From NCBI GenBank assembly GCA_002633005.1, contig NMRA01000445.1:1-64000 (forward strand): DNA of 64,000 nt. The letters run 5' to 3'. This DNA is from Phoronis australis (Eukaryota > Phoronida > Phoronidae). The stretch's first letter is position 1, and every line of letters begins with the position of its first letter. The translations under genes and the position numbers were made by a program. Under the pieces are notes generated by a model. That model saw only the letters and a list, made by a program, of their open reading frames with translations, was not told where the DNA came from and did no database searches. Positions 1-12,200 of this stretch are shown here, one piece after another.

Positions 1-2869
1 TCTGATGGCATGAGGTTTACTAACCATGGAAACTAAGATATCCAGCTGTGAATAGAACTAAACATTCCACCACTACAGCACTGCAGTGTTGTCAATAGAG
101 GAAATATTGCAACTGGTGTTTTATAGCCCACACAAGCCAACTAGTGATAATTGATGGGGTCAGATTACACTTTCCCATAGATTGTTTCTTTTATGTTTGA
201 AAATCAGGTTCTTTTATGTCAAGATATACGATGAGACTCAGTGTTCAGCACAAGCCAGTAATTGTACAAGCTGAAAAAAGTTTACATTTTACTTGCTCTA
301 TTCTTGTACCAGCCACCGTAAGTAAAATTTACGGTATACTCAACTCCACAACTTCACAAGGTTCATAAGGTACCTTCTCTTTTATCAGAAGATTTGCACC
401 TCCAGGGCCCATCAGCCCACTGGTTGATCAGTGCTCACCCTAGCCAAAGGTGCTTCTTTCCCTTTACAAAAGCAAAACTTGGGACTCGAACACAAAATAT
501 TCGGGAGGGAAGGCTAGTTTGATCAAATGCACTGCTCGAAATTCATGGCAGTACCGCGCAAAAGTCTTGTTATCTCACTTCAGGAGTACTCAACTACATT
601 TTTGATGTGGGTGGGACCCAATGAACAGTCAAACTTTTGTACGTCACTTTGTTCCAGATACGTTATGAGTTTAACTTCTCAGGATTCTAGAACTCTCTAA
701 TAACAGTTGACGAAACATCCCACTTTTACAAAATTGTTTCATGTCTGAATTAAATAAAATTTTGATTACCAAACTTCTTACATACTGAACACTTCATTTT
801 GCACATGGTTTTAGAAGAAATCCCGCCATCTTATCTTACTGTGTCTCCGACAACCTAATCTACTCTGTGTTGCAAATGAACGAAAAAGGTAACCAAGACC
901 CAAAAATCAAATGCCAGCCTAGCCGACATTTAGATGGGAGTTACCATGGCCCTATAATGCATTGCCAGCACGGAGGTAGGATAGGTCAACAGGAACATGC
1001 ACGGATCATAGCTAGTGCACATGAACCAAACCCTACTTTCACTTCTCCCAGATGTGTTGTGAAAACTAGGAAGTAGGATTCCCCCTAACTTTCGAGTTCC
1101 TTAATCTACTAGAGTCTTGGTGACCCAATATATATTGTTTCTGAAAGCAATCAGATAACTCCATTTCAATTTACTGTTGAAACAGCACTGGGTTGTCAGC
1201 AAATGCAGAAGTTAACAGTCTATTATGGTTGCAGTTTGGAAAGTTACCTACACCATAGCTCAGCTTGAGGCTACCATCTGGATTAAATTACAATAGGATA
1301 ATATATTAACATAAGCTCTTAATGGAAAAGGCAAATGTCATGTCATATAGCCAACACAAAGGGGCAGGTCTACAATCAGTGTGCAATTTAAGTTATACCA
1401 ATTTCAGTGGTGGAACTAGGACATCATGAGGGGGGCAACATTATGCGATGTCTGCATCCGCCCTCACCCTTTCCCACACACACAACACACACGCCGAAAA
1501 GTTACCCATGATTGGCCGCAACATAATAAATGCCACAATATTTTTGTGTTATTTTTACTATTTATTTTTGTTGTGAATGGCCATGCGAAGGAGACTTGTG
1601 ACCCCTGCCCTTCAAATCCACCACAGATTTAACCGTATTGTGGTATTTTAAGAGGAGGAAACATGACAGAGTTCATGCAGGATTAGTTAAAGCACTCATT
1701 GAAAAACCTAAGATCCATAATTCATAAAACACTTGGTCCTTTTCACAGTGCCTGAGTAGTAACTGCCTCTAGTCACAAAAATAGTATAACTGTAGTCCTG
1801 CTGTCCTCAAGAGACATCAGGTGTTATCAAGAAATTTGATATATCATAAGCAAGATCCTGTTGAGAGTAGTAGAGCAATTACTATAGGCTTCACAGCAAT
1901 GAGACACTGGCTTAAGATAAATCGATATCAACCAGGCTAAAACAGGTAATTTTTAGAACCCTATATGGCTTCTGATACTGAATTCCTCGTAAAAGGTAAA
2001 GTGAGGATCATTTTTACATGAAGAAATACAACAAAAATTAACTAAAGCAGAAGCATTAGGTTTTGAACTCTGATACCCCTTGATGAATGGTTTTATTGAA
2101 CTGTGGTACATAGCTGGACTGAGAGTCAGAATGCTTGACGGTGAACTAGATTAAAATCTGGAGTCCAGACCCTGGACTAGCATTGTCCCCTGGAGCTAAA
2201 ACCAAATGGAAGGACACTTGAAAAAAGTCAAAATTTGATTCTTGTTTGACATGTTAATTAATGTTTTCCACAAATACAAGTACAATACCACACGTTTCAA
2301 TTTTAACATCATTGTTAACTGCATGAAAAACACGGGAGCTGTTCAATTTGATTGATATCTCAGATTTTGTAAGAGACCTAATGTTGTAAATTGGGACTAA
2401 AAGAATCAAATCAAAATGGATCTCGGCATATCGATATCGAAGTTGGTCACTGTCGCACCGTGATTTAATTACAATTCAATTACCCTTACAAACCTTACCC
2501 GGCAAAGCTAAAGTTTCGCAAGAACACGTGAGAAAACTTCTTCGAAAGATTTTTAAATAGCCCACCCAAACAGGATACAAACATTTGTATTGAACAATTG
2601 ACTTCTGACTGGTGCCCAAAACTGAGTACCCCGAGGTGATCCACTACCTCTGTACACTATTGTACTAGTTACAGCATCGTGAGTTCATACATCTATTACA
2701 TTAAAACATCACCAATATACACTAGGAATAAGGATTTACTGGATTCAGCATGACAGCATGTGTACACACCAGGACCAACATAAACTGTTACACGGTTATT
2801 GGCTTGGTCCTACACAGTACACTAGAATAACATTCGTCAGGAGAGACGGAAAACAATAGGCCTACTTAC
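1..2869. other. No supported exon; probable intron of the leftward gene
   Basis: No reading frame of convincing coding quality was found on either strand. The stretch lies downstream of the donor that closes the minus-strand exon at 2870-3019, so it is probably the first intron of that gene. Only short open frames occur, such as 867-1076 and 1426-1632, and they resemble no family I know. Short exons below about 40 codons could have been missed. Confidence 0.5.
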
Positions 2870-3019
2870 CGCAAAAAACACGGCATATATCAGTAAAGCC
2901 CATTTGCTACAAGTAAATGTGTCGCATCCACATATCGTTTTTTTATACTTCTTTTCGGGTTTCCGTTGAATTGTCGGCTCAGGCGTTGAGTTGTTAGCAA
3001 GTGCCTGTCTCTCGTCCAT
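2870..3019 (-). CDS. First coding exon of an unidentified membrane protein (partial gene)
   Basis: The exon encodes 50 residues, from an ATG at 3019 to a consensus donor GTAAGT just left of 2870, and ends in phase 0. The N-terminus is polar and rich in Lys and Pro. A cysteine cluster (C-G-C, five residues, then C) comes next, followed by the start of a hydrophobic helix (WALLIYAVFFA). This looks like a cytosolic N-terminus leading into a first transmembrane helix. The remaining exons lie left of the window or were too short to see. The start is head to head with the saposin-like gene, 132 bp away, so the two probably share a promoter. I do not recognise the family. A lysosomal membrane protein is an inference from the shared CLEAR-like sites only. 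Confidence 0.6.
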
Positions 3020-3151
3020 GTTTTGTCTTGTGTCGTGAAGCTGTGAGAAGACTACAATGTGGTAGTTCGGTCTTCACCGAGTGTTTACGGATATTGATTA
3101 CAGGTCACGTGGCTGTCATGTGAGAAAACTAGTTCAAGAGAAGACGGGAAG
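3020..3151. promoter_or_regulatory. Bidirectional promoter with two CLEAR-like E-boxes
   Basis: Only 132 bp separate two divergent start codons, so this segment must hold the 5' UTRs and core promoter of both genes. It contains GTCACGTGGC at 3104-3113 and GTCATGTGAG at 3115-3124. These match the CLEAR consensus GTCACGTGAC at 9 and 8 of 10 positions. In vertebrates that element binds TFEB and MITF and drives lysosomal genes. No TATA box is evident. Functional binding is inferred. Confidence 0.6.
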
Positions 3152-3221
3152 ATGCGTTGCCATATTCAAAACGTGTTATTGGTTTTCTTTGTGCTAATTT
3201 ATGCGTGTGTGAACAGCTATG
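3152..3221 (+). CDS. Saposin-like gene, exon 1 (signal peptide)
   Basis: The exon runs from ATG to donor GTAAGT and encodes a 23-residue hydrophobic leader ending near VNSYG. It leaves one base for the next codon. This is the first ATG after the promoter. Confidence 0.85.
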
Positions 3222-6200
3222 GTAAGTATTCTACAGGATTATGTTAGACCAGGAACTTTTGCGTTTTATTTCAACTGCATCTTGTTGAATCATGTGCATT
3301 CGTTGTTGTAATTTAGATGCACACCGCGCTCCTTTTATGCCGGTCAGTTTGACTGATTTTCCAAGAAAATTCAATATGTATTGTAGGCCTATGTTGTAAG
3401 ATCAAGAGGATTGTGGTCACTGGTGTGTTTAAAAGTCGCCTGGTGACCTGTACACATAACACATTATTGACATATCACATTGATGCATAACATTGTAACC
3501 AGTACTGGTTCCTAGATTGTAATAACCAACTTTTAAGTCGTTTTGAAATCTTTGCTAGGTTAGCTAGGCAATGCCAATTAACTTCCTCTTGTGACCTATT
3601 CCCTAGATCTTGCGACTCTGAGATTTCATGCGATAGTTTGCACTGTGAATTTCCATTTGACTGCTTGACGGAGTTTTGATGGAGTGTTGGAGTTATCAAA
3701 TCAAGCCTAATTGCTCTTCATTTTCTCTTTGTCATGCTGTGATGCACTGTCACTAACCTCGTCACTGGTCGGATATATGGTCTCTGATTTTGCGAACCAG
3801 GCAATCACTGAATAACACGCCCTTTATTCAGTGGATGAAACTGATTCTCAAAATCATGGACTCATCAGATATCTCTGACTAGCTCCAGTTACCTCCGTGG
3901 AGCTCAGCTTCACGGTTGAATCATAGATGAGTAGTTAGTTTGATATATGTGCTCAGTGAAGGTCATAAGACCTGCATGCAAAATAATAACATGAGGTACT
4001 TCTTTCTTCCCCGCTGCACTGGACAATAGCACCATCTCAGCTGCTACCAACAGTGGCCATCCCATAGGGCCTGCATACACTTGAAGCTTTTTGGCAAATT
4101 ATGCCTCACAAAGTCTATAAATACCGTTTGCACATAGAGGAATGCCTTAGGAGGCCTTTGCGCTTCCAGCTCGAACAAATACTCCCACAGTCAAGCAGTT
4201 CTTTGTTCAGTTCCCCAAGTCGGCTATTTTTACATTGCTGGTGCCAGGGAGCATGACATCATGCGATTAATTCCACGAACGGTCCTGTCCCCAAAAAATT
4301 CATGAATACTGCAAAGTTATGTTAGCAGTGAAATTAACACTACAGAATCAGTGCAGTTCAAGACACGGGCCAGCAACACATTGGGCCCTCAAGTGCATTT
4401 CCCGACTAGTTAAGCTTATATTAGATACTTATCATAGGGTCTGGACTTTTGTGAGGAGTTTACTCTGTTTGAGGATATGGGAACAGAGATGTGTGTCAGT
4501 GATAACTCCTACCTGTTCCTTGCAACATTCTTTCCCAGGGCGTCTGATCTTGAAAATAAAATGGGGAACCTATCGTTCTCTACTTTCCGGCTTTAGCGCC
4601 AAATACACGTTTAAACAATCGGCTGGAATAAGTCACATGAAAAAAACGCTAAGAATCGGGTATAATAATTCTCATAAAAAAACACTTGCATCATGCCACT
4701 TGTTCATTGCAGAAATTGCATCCTTTCAGCACTTCAGATTACAATATTGAATGTTCAGCTCATGTTGATATTTGAGTCTTTCTTAACATTTTAATCAAGT
4801 GTGAAAGGATCTTAAAAGCTGGATTAATACAGCCTTGAAGATGGAAAAGTGGCATTAGCTTTTCTTTGCGTAATCTAGAGAGAGGGAGGGAGGGAGGGAG
4901 GGAGAGAAACTTATTATAAAACATACATTGGTATATGACTGGGTGGCCAGCAAAGGCACGCACGGCTAATAGCTGACCACCGAGTGACAATAAATTAAAT
5001 GGATATTTACAATTAAGAATAACAATATAAATAAAAACAGAAATAAGTACATCTACAATGAAATACGAGTATATTTAGGCATGCTGTGGAATCCGTTTTT
5101 GTTTGTTGTGTCAATATTTATTCCAACCAATATAAAGCGTTGTCATGAGCAAATTATGTGCCTTCAGTTGTTAAAATTTATTCTTCCATGAACATTATTT
5201 CAGGGGCTCCACTCAGCCATGAACCGCCGCAACATGAGAAAGTTGGGAAGGATGTAAGTAACATTCCTTTTTGATTTAGTAAACCTTGTTTCTTTGAAAT
5301 GAATTACATCTTGAAAACAAAAATTAATTCTTGATACAAAACATTACGCATGTACCATCGAACTTACGAAACCATGGTTGTTGCTGGTAAGTAATAAAGG
5401 CTTCCTAAAAACAGTTTGAAGAGGCTGGATATATTTTAGAATACGCTAATTACAATAAGTTAATTATAGTTTGTATAACTAGGGATCTTCTGGTCTCTAG
5501 AGCATTTCATACGTAAAATATTGGAATTAGTAGCCTCAAAGTTGTGCATAGGTCTTTTGTGTTCTCAGCTGTCTATCCTCCAAACTGCTTGAAAAATCAC
5601 GATGAAGGGTGAAGAGAGCTTTTCTGACATATTGATTGATTTGCGCCCCCTAGAGGCTGTGTTTGGTAGGAATATGTTTTGTTGTGTCTGCACTGTATGC
5701 GATGTACACAGGGGCATGTCAACAATCCCTCCGCAGTACGCTTGCTAATGTTACCATCAGTAGAATTCGCATCCCTGGTTATTTTACAGAGACATTTTCC
5801 TGTGTTTATTGAAGTATGCCTAGAAAATGACATCAATAGTGGGACAAAGAGCTCACATCTAGATTCTGCACTGCACTCAGTTCTGTTAAAGAAAAAACGA
5901 ATGACCCGCACAAAATTTGTTTAATGCATAGTAGGGGACATTGTTTCCTGAATGGAGAATTAAGACGAAGGCCCAGTGTCGGGCCATTCACATCATTTTC
6001 TATCGTACTTTGCATAGCTAATACACGCACAGGGATGTTTCATTTGTGTCTATTACCTGTTCGTAATTAAATCTTCTCAATTGCAGGGACTAGTGTGCTA
6101 TGGTTGTAAGACCCTTATTGGTGTGATGAAGGACCGACTCAGCAAAAATGAAACATGGCAGTTACTGAAACGGAAACTTCAGAAGGACTGCATGATTCTT

Positions 6201-9200
6201 TCATCCAATAACACACAGTTGGTCAGTATGGACAACATTATATGCACCCGCATAATGGGTATGTGGGTGCATTATCCAATCATCCACGTCCGTTTGTGCG
6301 TCTACTTTAATTGTATCTCCGTAGGTGCGGACGTGATTGTGTTATGAATGAGGGAATTTCTAGTCAGACAGATTCAACTACCGCTGAGCCCCCTAGTGGC
6401 ATTTTCTGCTGTTTTTGCATTAGCCTCCATATTTTCATAGTTCCATGTTAGATTTTTGTGAAATTTGGCCTTTGGTTTGTATTAGGAAATGACGACACCA
6501 CCCCACTTTGATGTGGATTGAATTTAGTCTGTGGCTCTGGTGACCATTTTTTATTTTTGTATCATCTGTCTGTTGGCATCCACCTCTCAAACAGCTTGAG
6601 GGATCATTACGAAATTTCTTAGATGTGTTCCTATTGAAATGAGCAAATCTGATTTTCAGACAGGTTGCGCCCTCTAGTGGTAATCTAGCTTTCCTTTACG
6701 TATACCCATATATTCACCTTGTTCTTTGATGGATTTTCATGAAGTTTGACAAAAAGGTTTCTATTAAACAACACATTTCTATTTTGTTAGATTCAATGCG
6801 GCCATTTTACTATGCTTGTGTTGTGCATTTTTATTTTGTGGATTGCAGCAGTTGCTGTTCTTTTATTGAGTACATCCTGTCTTCCTTCTTTAGGCTTGAT
6901 AGGCCATTACAGTACACTAAGATTAAGGCCTGCATATCTACCACACCCCCCTCCCCCTCCCCCACGCCATCATGCAGATCTTATTTCCCTCAGAAGTCAG
7001 AAAAATCAGGTGTGAATGGCCAGAATTTTTCAGAATCATTGTCTGGTGGTCGCTATGACACAGATTATTAAAAATAATACAGCAGTCTCATCCTTCATCT
7101 GAATTCCTACTGAACCTTGCAATTGATGCTATTTTGGCAGAGACATTTTAAGTCCAGTTCCATCAGCTTAATTAAAAGTGTTTGGAATGTAAAGCTAGCT
7201 TCTACTTTTAATTTCAAATTTTTCAATTAAGGGAGCCTGCTAGTGTTATAGACAGTACGAGTTATCCAAGGCACCTAAACTTCACGGTCAACTGACTCAT
7301 AAACACGACTCACGGGCCTGCAAACACCGTCCACTGACTCACAAACACGGGAATGGACTCACAAAACACGATCCACGCACCCAAATACACGGGACACGGA
7401 CTCATATTCACGAGGAAACACGGTTAACGGACCGCCAAACACGGTTTACGGACAAAATGAAGATGTCAGGTGACCTAGGAAGCCGATGAGTCCGTGACCC
7501 GTGTTTGGCGGTCCGTTAACCGTGTTTCCTCGTGTATACGAGTCTGTGTCCCATGTATTTGGGTGCGTGGATCGTGTTTTGTGAGTCCGTTCCCGTGTTT
7601 GTGAGTCACTGGACGGTGTTTGCAGGTCCGTGAGTCGTGTTCATGCATCCGTGCCCCGTGTTCATGAGTCCGTTGACCGTGTAGTTTAGGTACCTTGTTA
7701 TCCATTCGCAAGCGAAAATGGATGAATGATTTGTCGTTCATACACAAAATGTACCAAGAGTGGCGTACATGAAGTAATATCCCACTCGACATTATTCTGC
7801 ATATTTGTATTTATCCCATACGCTTCGAATTCCTTAGTTTCTTTCATTTTTTACACAGATTTTTTAAATGCTTCACTCAGACTGCTCACATGGCGGATCA
7901 CATCCTATATGTATGTACTTGCGCGTTAGGCTGCAAGTTTTCTCTAGTAAAAGAAACAGTTTTAAATGTGACGAATTTTTACCATGAAAAGAGATAACAA
8001 AGATGAAAACAAATGTAACTTTTCATTTGTAACACCTGAAAATAGTTAAATAACAACAATATTTGATTTTGTAGTTATCGAGGAATCGGCACCTGAGTTG
8101 CAGACGATAAAATATTTAGCAAATGAAAACTGAGACAGAACTGTCATATAACTAACAATTCTGTTCCACATGTTACAATTGCGACCTGATTGTATTTTGA
8201 TCGTTATTGACACTGCTATAAGTGCATTACTTTAAACTATTTTCCAAAAGTTTGGTGATCGAACCTGCTAACAACATCGAGTGCACATTCACCTACCTTT
8301 TAAACTTTCCATGTCAGAGGTCACTGTTGAAGTAGTGCGGGAGGTAAATACGGAAAACTTTATTACATGGCTGTATTTCCCTCGACAGGTTCAACGCGCG
8401 TGGAATAAATGGTCTTATTCACAGTGCAGGATAAGCATTCGGTTTTATGTATATTCACCGTATGATCAAAAAACTAAAAATTAAGACGCATTACAAAACA
8501 TGGCCAGTTAATAGAAAGCAACGTTTCTTAAAAGGCCGGATGTTAGCAGTTTACCAAACCTTGGCCATAAAGGGAATATATATATAGAACGTGATTGTCA
8601 TTTTTGTATACATTTGTATTGACTGATTGTTTTCAGTGTTCTTCAGTGGTACCTGTCCTCATGGATTTTCTCCACTCAGTGTTGACTCTCAACAGCTCTG
8701 CCATTTGCCAACAACTAACCTTGTGTCCAAAATCAGGTAAGTGTCACCAATAGAGAGTTTCTGTAAAGTTTCAGTATTGTTTGAAAGTTTGGTTGAATTT
8801 TTTGTTCAGTTCTGTAGCATTTTTCTTCATGTGAGTCTTAGTTTAGAAGACGTTATAGCGCCTAGCCCTAATTGTTTACTCTCATGTGACCTGCAATGTG
8901 TTACGACACGACTGCTTAATAACATCGAGTACGTAATTATTTTGATATTACATGGGTTAATCACAAAGTAGTGCAAAGTTGAAATCCATAAGCCTTACAT
9001 TTTATTGTCTGCAAAATGCTGAAACAACCAAACGCATGGCAACCAAACAGTGCCGGAGTTCCGTGAAGGTGACAAGGTTATAATTGCCAAATTGGTTGTC
9101 GCAACTGTACTTACTCCCAGTCGGAAGGACATGCAAACAACTTCTTAAACGGACCCATCTTCGGTGGCGAATTCCATGTCTACGTTCATTCAAACGGAGA

Positions 9201-12200
9201 CGAACCCCCAACTCAAGAAAGGCGGTGAAACTGTCTAGCTGTGCTGTCTCAAGGTCAATTCAGTACTCAGGCACGGGGAAGCCCTGCTGACTGTTATTTA
9301 TAAACACTCGTTAATTTTTAACATTACAACTTCAAAGACCATTTATTAGATTCTAATTTGAATATTGTTAAGAAAGCTGAATGCAATTTACAATTGTTAA
9401 GTTTAAAATGAAACGATTAACAAAAAGTAACTGAGTTTACTTTACATAGCGCAAGCGTGTTTTTACAAAATTGGCGTCATGTGGTTGAAAGTTTTAGACA
9501 CGTAGAGTTTTTCGGCAAAAGAGATTGTTTTTACAGTTTATGTGAGAAAACAGCCGAGGGATTTTGACGAAATTTCCAAGAGGTTTTGCCCATGTCTTAA
9601 ACCTGAGGATGAGTGTAGGATTTTCTATTTTGCAATTGGAATTTGAAACAATTTTGACTATAGGTACGTGAAGCAACATCCTGTTGAGATTTAGCCAGAC
9701 GGGGAATGGGTTCTAGTTGTCTGAATGGTTAATCAAGTTGCAGTTTTGTGCGACGAAACTTCAACAAATTTCAATGTTGTCCAGCATTACTTGTCCATGT
9801 CCATGATTTTGATCTGTGAACAGCATGACGAGTATAGTTCTCTTAACAATTTGACCGTGCAGCTCTAAATGTAAAATAAAAACCTTTTCAAAGTGTTGAA
9901 TCAATTATATTTTTGTCTGATGACTCAACAAATGTGTACATCAAGTTAATTTTGTAAATTAAGATACTTACATAACCACAAATGCTGATTAGAGTGAAAT
10001 CTGAAAAGTAGGGTTGACTTTTCTCTCTGTAATTACTTTTTGTAATCCACCTTGAACAAAATCACTCCTGGCTCAGACTTAAATTACACATGCATACATT
10101 CCGCCATCAACAAACTAATTCTCAGTTGATTTTGCATATATCATGTCAGCAGCCTTCTACATCAAAGAAAGATTGACCAACCATTTTGTGCTACTTTTGT
10201 GCAGAATTCTGTTTGAAATTTTTGGCCCACATGTTTGACCTACTTTTATGCTTTCACTTTGTCACGTAGGGGCCATGAGCACGCTATGTGTTCATTAAAA
10301 GCTTATGTCTGAACGAATTCTTTAGCTACCTTAAACTGTGTAGTCTATTTGAACTTCTCTGTGATTTTTATCATTTTGTAAACTTATCCTGAGAGCTTTT
10401 TATTTGTTTCCTTTCAGTTTACGTTGAGGCTGTACTCAGTTTGGGGTCTCACTGTGTTGGCCTTTGAACTCTGTGACTATGAAGTAATGATTCCTTACTA
10501 ATTATGTTTGAACCTTACAATTATGCACCACCCTTAACTATATAACTACTTATATTTCAGGGTTTGAGAGCACTTCTCTTAAGTCACCGCTTTCCGAATC
10601 TGTGATGGGAATAGTCAGTCATGCATATTATGACGTTGGAAAACCTAACGGATTGCAATGCACATTTTGCAAGTTCCTCGCTGGAGCTATCGACAAGTAC
10701 CTTTTAACGAAAGTGGTAAGATATACCTCAGGGTTTGTGAAAGCAAATATGTCGCACTAGCTTGCGGTATTGCCTAATATTTGGAAACGTTTGATGACCT
10801 CAGTCATGATCAAGCCAATAAAACATGAAGTCGAGTGTCACAAGCTCTACACGTTCGCATCGTCTGAGGCCAGATTCGTGTTACACATTACTGAAACAAA
10901 CGGGCAGATTGGAAAATTTTAGCCATGAGGAATCCGATGATGTCGTGTCCCCATGAGTCATAATCAGGTGATTAGTGTAATGAGTCCGGCCTTGTGGCCT
11001 AAACACGCCTGATGTACTGCAAGACATCTCAATATTGCCCTAGAGGTCTTCTGCTGTCTTGTAAAACAATTATTTTCCTGCTCCCATCTTGTAATATTTC
11101 ACTGTGACGGACCAAAATTTGGGATTTTTTACCACTTGTAATGTGGTTGCAATGGGTGTAATTGCTGTCTGGTGTCTGGTTCCTCTATCTCCTAAAAGCG
11201 GCTTGCAGATTGCTATCTCTTGCTGCCTGTAGAATGTTTATAAAAAGAAATTGAATGCAAAATTGATAAAAAACTAGTTATGTCGATTATTTTACTAATG
11301 CGTTTGACCGGCACTGTTCTTGTTCTCTTTAGATTTGTACACGATCATGTTATATGTTGTTTGGTGATGTGCATACATATGGTGGATGATATCTAGAAAA
11401 TCAAGTGATAGATTTCAATGAAACTTCCCAAAGATAATTTACAACGATGTGCCGGCGCCAATCAATGTTAAGATGGATTTAGTCGACCACTCCTGCACCA
11501 TCTAGTGGTCATTTTGTCCGGTTGTCTTGTTGTCCAGTTGTATGTCTATATGTTAGCAGCTTTACAAGTAACTTAAAAGAAAGCCTCGAGATTTTGCCGT
11601 AAGAGATTGGGTTAGAAATTCTACAATAACTGAAGGGATATCTTAATTGACAGAGGTTTTGCAGTAATTGACGAGATTGTCCCAAGTGTCAGAGATTTTA
11701 CGATACGGTAATTGAAGAGATAATTCTAAGCATTTGAAGTTCACAATAACTGTAATTCAGTTTTCTTTGCACCCTTCTCTATACTGAAAGTTGCTGTTTG
11801 TTTTTCCTTGTAGGACAGCGTAGCTAACTACGTTCAGGATGTCTGTAAAAAACTTCCTGAGCCAGCTTCTCAAGACGTAAGTACTAGAATCTTGTTTACA
11901 CATCTAAATTTCTTAAAGCCATGAAATATGTTAATTTGATATTTTTGTTTTACTCACGGATGAGTCAAGCAAAAGTCGCTTTCATGCTTTCGCAATGCTA
12001 AAGAGTTTTATGTTGCTTATTGGGCCTGTGTCTCAGTGCATGTATGTTGTCTATAGGGCCTGTGTCTCAGTGAGTGTGTGTACCCTATTGGACCTGTGTC
12101 TCAGTGGGTGTGTGTTCCCTATTGGGTCTGTGTCTCAGTGGGTGTGTGTTCCCTATTGGGTCTGTGTCTCAGTGGGTGTGTGTTCCCTATTGGACCTGTG

